DNA of 64,000 bases from contig CAMDPK010000012.1 in NCBI GenBank assembly GCA_945904015.1, forward strand, positions 16,206-80,205, in the 5' to 3' direction. Below are positions 61,080 to 64,000 of this stretch, one piece after another. The position numbers were made by a program, and so were the translations under genes. The notes beneath the pieces were generated by a model. The model saw only the letters and a list, made by a program, of their open reading frames with translations. It did no database searches and was not told the DNA's origin. Within the stretch, counting starts at the first letter, position 1; every line of letters starts with the position of its first letter. The stretch is from Candidatus Kuenenia stuttgartensis (GTDB lineage: Bacteria; Planctomycetota; Planctomycetia; Planctomycetales; Planctomycetaceae).

Positions 61080-62012
61080 ATGGCGATTGATGTCACCTGC
61101 GAATGCGGTCGAGAGTTTGGCGTCACGAATGACTCCGTGGGGCGCAGCGTGAAGTGTCCCGAATGCGGGTCGTGGGTCCGAGTGTTGGCTGCGGTTACCT
61201 CCGACGAACTGGCGCGAACCATCAAGGATCTGACCAACGCTCCGGAGAATCAGGCCTCCGAACATCGGTGGCTTGCGTCTGGCCTCTCATTGGCAGTCAC
61301 CGAACATGGCTGGCGACTCGTGGCTTCGACTCGATCCTTCGAGCATGCAATTCCGTGGTTGATCCCTGGTACCGCTAACGCTTTCATCGTGGGGTTCGTA
61401 ATTTGGCAGGGATTGCGGCAGCGACTCACTGCAGGCGCGTTTTGGATTGCACCGCTCCCCCTGGCACTCTTCGCGCTCTTGGGCTGTGTGGCCGCGATGT
61501 TCCTCTTTGGACGGATAGAGTTCATTGTTGAAGGAGATCAGGGCACCGTTTTCACCGGTGTAGGCAACCTCGGCAGAACGCAGCACTTCGTTTGGTCCGA
61601 TGCGTTGGAAATCAACGATGAGCACATGACCCTTCGTGGTGGCATGGAATGTCACGAGATCGTCCTGTACGGCGCAAGAAAGATTCGGACCGGCAAGTTT
61701 CTGACCAAGGATCAATCCAGTGTCCTCCTGCAAACGCTCCAACGATTGCAGCGGCCTGAACAGCGTGATGATGGCTCCGGACGATTCGCGAAACAAAGTG
61801 AGTCGCTGGACGGTCAGGCTGGGGACGAACGACACCTTCGGGAACTTCCAAGGGCAATCAAGATCATCTGTGAGTGCGGCAACAAGTTCTCGGCCAATGA
61901 AGAGTTTGCAGGCCGAACCGTGACGTGCCCGGAGTGCCTGTCTGAGTTGGACCTGTCACAGGCAACGATCGAACGAGCCTTACCAGGCGATGAATGGGAC
62001 ACGGAGGTTTGA
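61080..62012 (+). CDS. Membrane protein with N- and C-terminal zinc ribbons
   Basis: A 310-residue protein; the ATG at 61080 starts MAIDVTCECGREFGVTNDSV. A zinc ribbon at the N-terminus (CECG...CPECG, residues 7-31) is matched by a second at the C-terminus (IICECGNKFSANEEF...TCPECLSELDL). Between them are two hydrophobic segments (near WLIPGTANAFIVGFVIWQGL and LPLALFALLGCVAAMFL), then a soluble stretch with regularly spaced charged residues. The family is unknown. The paired ribbons look like duplicates of one module. Confidence 0.7.
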   Translation: MAIDVTCECGREFGVTNDSVGRSVKCPECGSWVRVLAAVTSDELARTIKDLTNAPENQASEHRWLASGLSLAVTEHGWRLVASTRSFEHAIPWLIPGTANAFIVGFVIWQGLRQRLTAGAFWIAPLPLALFALLGCVAAMFLFGRIEFIVEGDQGTVFTGVGNLGRTQHFVWSDALEINDEHMTLRGGMECHEIVLYGARKIRTGKFLTKDQSSVLLQTLQRLQRPEQRDDGSGRFAKQSESLDGQAGDERHLRELPRAIKIICECGNKFSANEEFAGRTVTCPECLSELDLSQATIERALPGDEWDTEV

Positions 62013-62228
62013 TGTGCTGTCATTGGTTCGGAACCAATTGGGACGTCTGATTCCTCAAACCAAGACAGGTTCCGTTTTCAACGGCATCTGGGTGATGCGT
62101 TTTTCCAATCTTGATTGACCGAGTTCGTCCAGAAAGAATGTCGCGGCCATTCTTGTTTTCGACTTCATTCTCTACTTCGTGATCAGCGTCACGATGCCCG
62201 CCGACCGTACTCGAAAGTGAGACACACC

Positions 62229-62429
62229 ATGAAATCTCCCTACCTCACACTACAGCCCAGTGAGCAGACCATCGTGACGGCTGCGGCCACGATTTATGCC
62301 GCCTACATCGCCGCCGGGCGCGTCGAAGACGGCAAGGAGTCCGCATGGATGGATCGCGCCCTCAAGGCCGCGTTCCGAATCGCAAAAAAGGCGGACGAAA
62401 CCGTTCAGGCGGATCAGGAACTCGACTGA
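62229..62429 (+). CDS. Small helical protein
   Basis: A 66-residue protein beginning MKSPYLTLQPSEQTIVTAAA. It is predicted largely alpha-helical (TIVTAAATIYAAYIAAGRVE, MDRALKAAFRIAKKADE) with no membrane anchor. I do not recognise the family. No clear Shine-Dalgarno sequence is visible before its start. It precedes the truncated zinc-ribbon fragment. Confidence 0.6.
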   Translation: MKSPYLTLQPSEQTIVTAAATIYAAYIAAGRVEDGKESAWMDRALKAAFRIAKKADETVQADQELD

Positions 62430-62471
62430 GCGGACCGATCAAGTGGCTGCGACTATTTGAGGAAACCGTTC

Positions 62472-62594
62472 ATGCCGATCACCGTGACCTGCGACGAATG
62501 CTCAGAGTCTTATCGCTACATCGACGACAGCTCGTCCTTCCAATCGTCATCGTCGAACGCTTCTTCTTCGATGGCCTCACCATGCACGGTGTGA
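62472..62594 (+). pseudogene. Truncated zinc-ribbon gene overlapping the 3' end of der
   Basis: A 40-codon frame beginning MPITVTCDECSESYR, which resembles the opening of the 61080-62012 protein (M.I.VTC..C). It follows GAGG with good spacing. From residue 16 onward it reads antisense through the 3' end of der and becomes a Ser-rich run (SSSFQSSSSNASSSMAS). It therefore looks like the 5' end of a zinc-ribbon gene joined to the der terminus. Confidence 0.55.
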
Positions 62595-63973
62595 TCGAGT
62601 CCGAAGCCTTTCTCTGACGGCGAGCGGCGTTCCTCAGCTTGCTCGCGTTGGCGGAGGTAGAGCTTGACCGGGACTTCGTGGAACGGAAGTTCTTCGCGGA
62701 TCACGCTCAGCAGGTAGCGCTGCCAGGAGTTATCGAACAGTTCCGGGTTGTTGCATTTGCAGACGATTGTTGGCGGTTCGGTCGCGACTTGCGTGGCGAA
62801 GAAGATTTTCGGAGTCTGGTTGCGTCGCACCGGCGGACGGTTGCGAACGACGGCGGCGCGAATGACTCGGTTGATCTCGCCGGTCGAGACGCGCGTGCGG
62901 GCTTGCTTGAAGATGTTCTGCGCGAGATTGATCAGCTTGTGGACGTTGCGGCCGGATTTCGCCGTCAGGAACGCAACCGGGGCGAACTTCAGCGAGCCGA
63001 ATTGATGGGAGAGGTACTCGCTCCAGCGGTCCATTGCCATCTCGGCTTCTTTCGCCAAGTCCCATTTGTTGATGACGAAAATGACTGGCTTGTGCTGCGA
63101 GACGATTTCATCGACGAGCTGCTTGTCGACGCGCGAGACGGTTTCGGTGGCGTCGAAAAACATGAAGACGACGTCGGCTCGGCGGATGCTCTTTTGGGCG
63201 CGGACCATGCCGTAGAACTCGACATCGTTGGCGAGGCTTTTCTTTTTGCGGACTCCGGGTGTGTCGATCGCCAGCAGACGCAGGCCGTCGATTTCAAAGC
63301 GGACGTCGATGCTGTCGCGGGTCGTGCCGGGAATCTCGGAGACGATGCAGCGTTCTTCCTCGGCCAGCGCGTTGATGAAAGTGCTCTTGCCGACGTTGCG
63401 GCGGCCGACGATCGCGAACTTGAGTTCCGGATCGGAGGCAAGCGATGCGCCGTCTTCCGATTCGTGCTCGGCCGCGGGTGGCAGGTGTTCGAGAATTGCT
63501 TCGATCAGTTGCTGGCGGTTGAGGTTGCCGATGACGCTGGTGGAAACCGTCGGCCCGTTCAGCATGCGATAAAATTGCGGGATGTCCTCGACGGCCCTGG
63601 GAGAATCGCACTTGTTGACGACGAGCAGCTTGGGCTTGTTGATCGGACGCAGGCGATCGGCGACGACTTGGTCGAGCGGCATCGGCCCGTCTTTGCCGTC
63701 GACGACAAACAGGATCAGGTCGGCTCGGTCGATCCCGATTTGGATCTGCCGCTCGACATCTTCCGACAGGTCGTCGCGGTCCACGATGCCGATGCCGCCA
63801 GTGTCGATCAGCTCGAAGTAGCGGTCCCCTTCGTTCATCAAATACGAGACGCGGTCGCGAGTCACACCCGGCGTCGGGTCCACGACGGAGACGAGCTTGT
63901 GAGCGAGCCAATTGAGAATCGAACTCTTGCCGACATTCGGCCGGCCAATGATGGCCACTTGTGGGACGGGCAT
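62516..63973 (-). CDS. der: Ribosome assembly GTPase Der (EngA)
   Basis: A 485-residue protein with two consecutive GTPase domains. First domain: GRPNVGKSS (residues 10-18), DTGGIG, NKCDSP. Second domain: GRRNVGKST, DTPGVRKK, NKWDLAKE. A C-terminal KH-like region (TPKIFFATQVATEPP..VCKCNNPELF) follows, with an acidic tail (EEEAFDDDDWKDEL). Der acts in 50S subunit maturation. Position and length are standard. Its stop codon is close to the junction with the truncated zinc-ribbon frame on the other strand. Confidence 0.95.
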   Translation of the reverse strand: MPVPQVAIIGRPNVGKSSILNWLAHKLVSVVDPTPGVTRDRVSYLMNEGDRYFELIDTGGIGIVDRDDLSEDVERQIQIGIDRADLILFVVDGKDGPMPLDQVVADRLRPINKPKLLVVNKCDSPRAVEDIPQFYRMLNGPTVSTSVIGNLNRQQLIEAILEHLPPAAEHESEDGASLASDPELKFAIVGRRNVGKSTFINALAEEERCIVSEIPGTTRDSIDVRFEIDGLRLLAIDTPGVRKKKSLANDVEFYGMVRAQKSIRRADVVFMFFDATETVSRVDKQLVDEIVSQHKPVIFVINKWDLAKEAEMAMDRWSEYLSHQFGSLKFAPVAFLTAKSGRNVHKLINLAQNIFKQARTRVSTGEINRVIRAAVVRNRPPVRRNQTPKIFFATQVATEPPTIVCKCNNPELFDNSWQRYLLSVIREELPFHEVPVKLYLRQREQAEERRSPSEKGFGLDHTVHGEAIEEEAFDDDDWKDELSSM

Positions 63974-64000
63974 AGGCGGGGATCACGGAAATCGAGACAC

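Noticed and set aside
1..64000. tRNA, rRNA or known riboswitches
   Set aside because: I could not identify a cloverleaf, rRNA core or riboswitch consensus by eye. A covariance-model search would be needed to exclude small RNAs in the gaps.

Overview
The window looks like chromosomal DNA of a GC-rich planctomycete. The family-level evidence is consistent: three DUF1501 genes and a DUF1549/DUF1553 gene, secreted Gfo/Idh/MocA oxidoreductases with twin-arginine leaders, planctomycete-type PknB-like kinases with large sensor tails, an ECF sigma gene divergent from a kinase gene, and a formaldehyde-activating-enzyme (Fae) homologue. I cannot assign a genus from sequence alone. I see no tRNA, rRNA, CRISPR array or transposase.

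Layout. 1-12340: the 5' end of an M81 (MlrC-type) peptidase, a secreted ceramidase-like enzyme, an RlmN-type radical SAM methyltransferase, an aldo/keto reductase, a secreted Kelch protein, a small membrane zinc-ribbon protein, a PIN toxin with a coiled-coil partner, an epimerase, an oxidoreductase and an SMP-30 propeller fused to leucine-rich repeats (LRRs). 12435-28271: five tandem, same-strand transmembrane Ser/Thr kinases. They share one N-terminal region and catalytic core but carry different C-terminal modules (LRR; FGE-sulfatase plus LRR; TPR-like; FGE-sulfatase; LRR). 28599-41523, minus strand: a DUF1549/DUF1553-DUF1501-WD40 set, an RlmM-like methyltransferase, an SGNH hydrolase with FG-GAP repeats, two more DUF1501 proteins and a TolB/LamG protein. 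41657-50597, minus strand: a six-gene membrane complex like hydrogenase-4/formate hydrogenlyase whose large subunit lacks the [NiFe] cysteine motifs, followed by a SulP anion transporter. 51241-54796: an oxidoreductase, a secreted propeller-like protein and a divergent Fae homologue. 54816-57184: a kinase and an ECF sigma factor, divergently transcribed. 57255-59919: an ion channel, a YgiC-like ATP-grasp ligase, a YgiB-like lipoprotein and a DUF350 membrane protein. 60293-63973: small membrane and zinc-ribbon proteins and the GTPase Der.

The strongest unexplained signal is a set of dispersed palindromic elements (about 50-230 bp, often with perfect 20-27 bp arms) between genes. Several sit inside coding sequence in frame: two copies of one 48 bp element at the same site of two paralogous kinases, one at a kinase transmembrane segment, and one in the Kelch protein. 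In five other genes the stop codon lies in the terminal bases of such an element. A separate duplication copies the leader and first 11 codons of the RlmM-like gene into the kinase array about 18 kb away.

The most interesting candidate systems are the kinase array with exchangeable sensor modules, the Ehr-like complex next to SulP, the Fae homologue lacking the catalytic histidine, and the ATP-grasp/DUF350/YgiB/ion-channel cluster.
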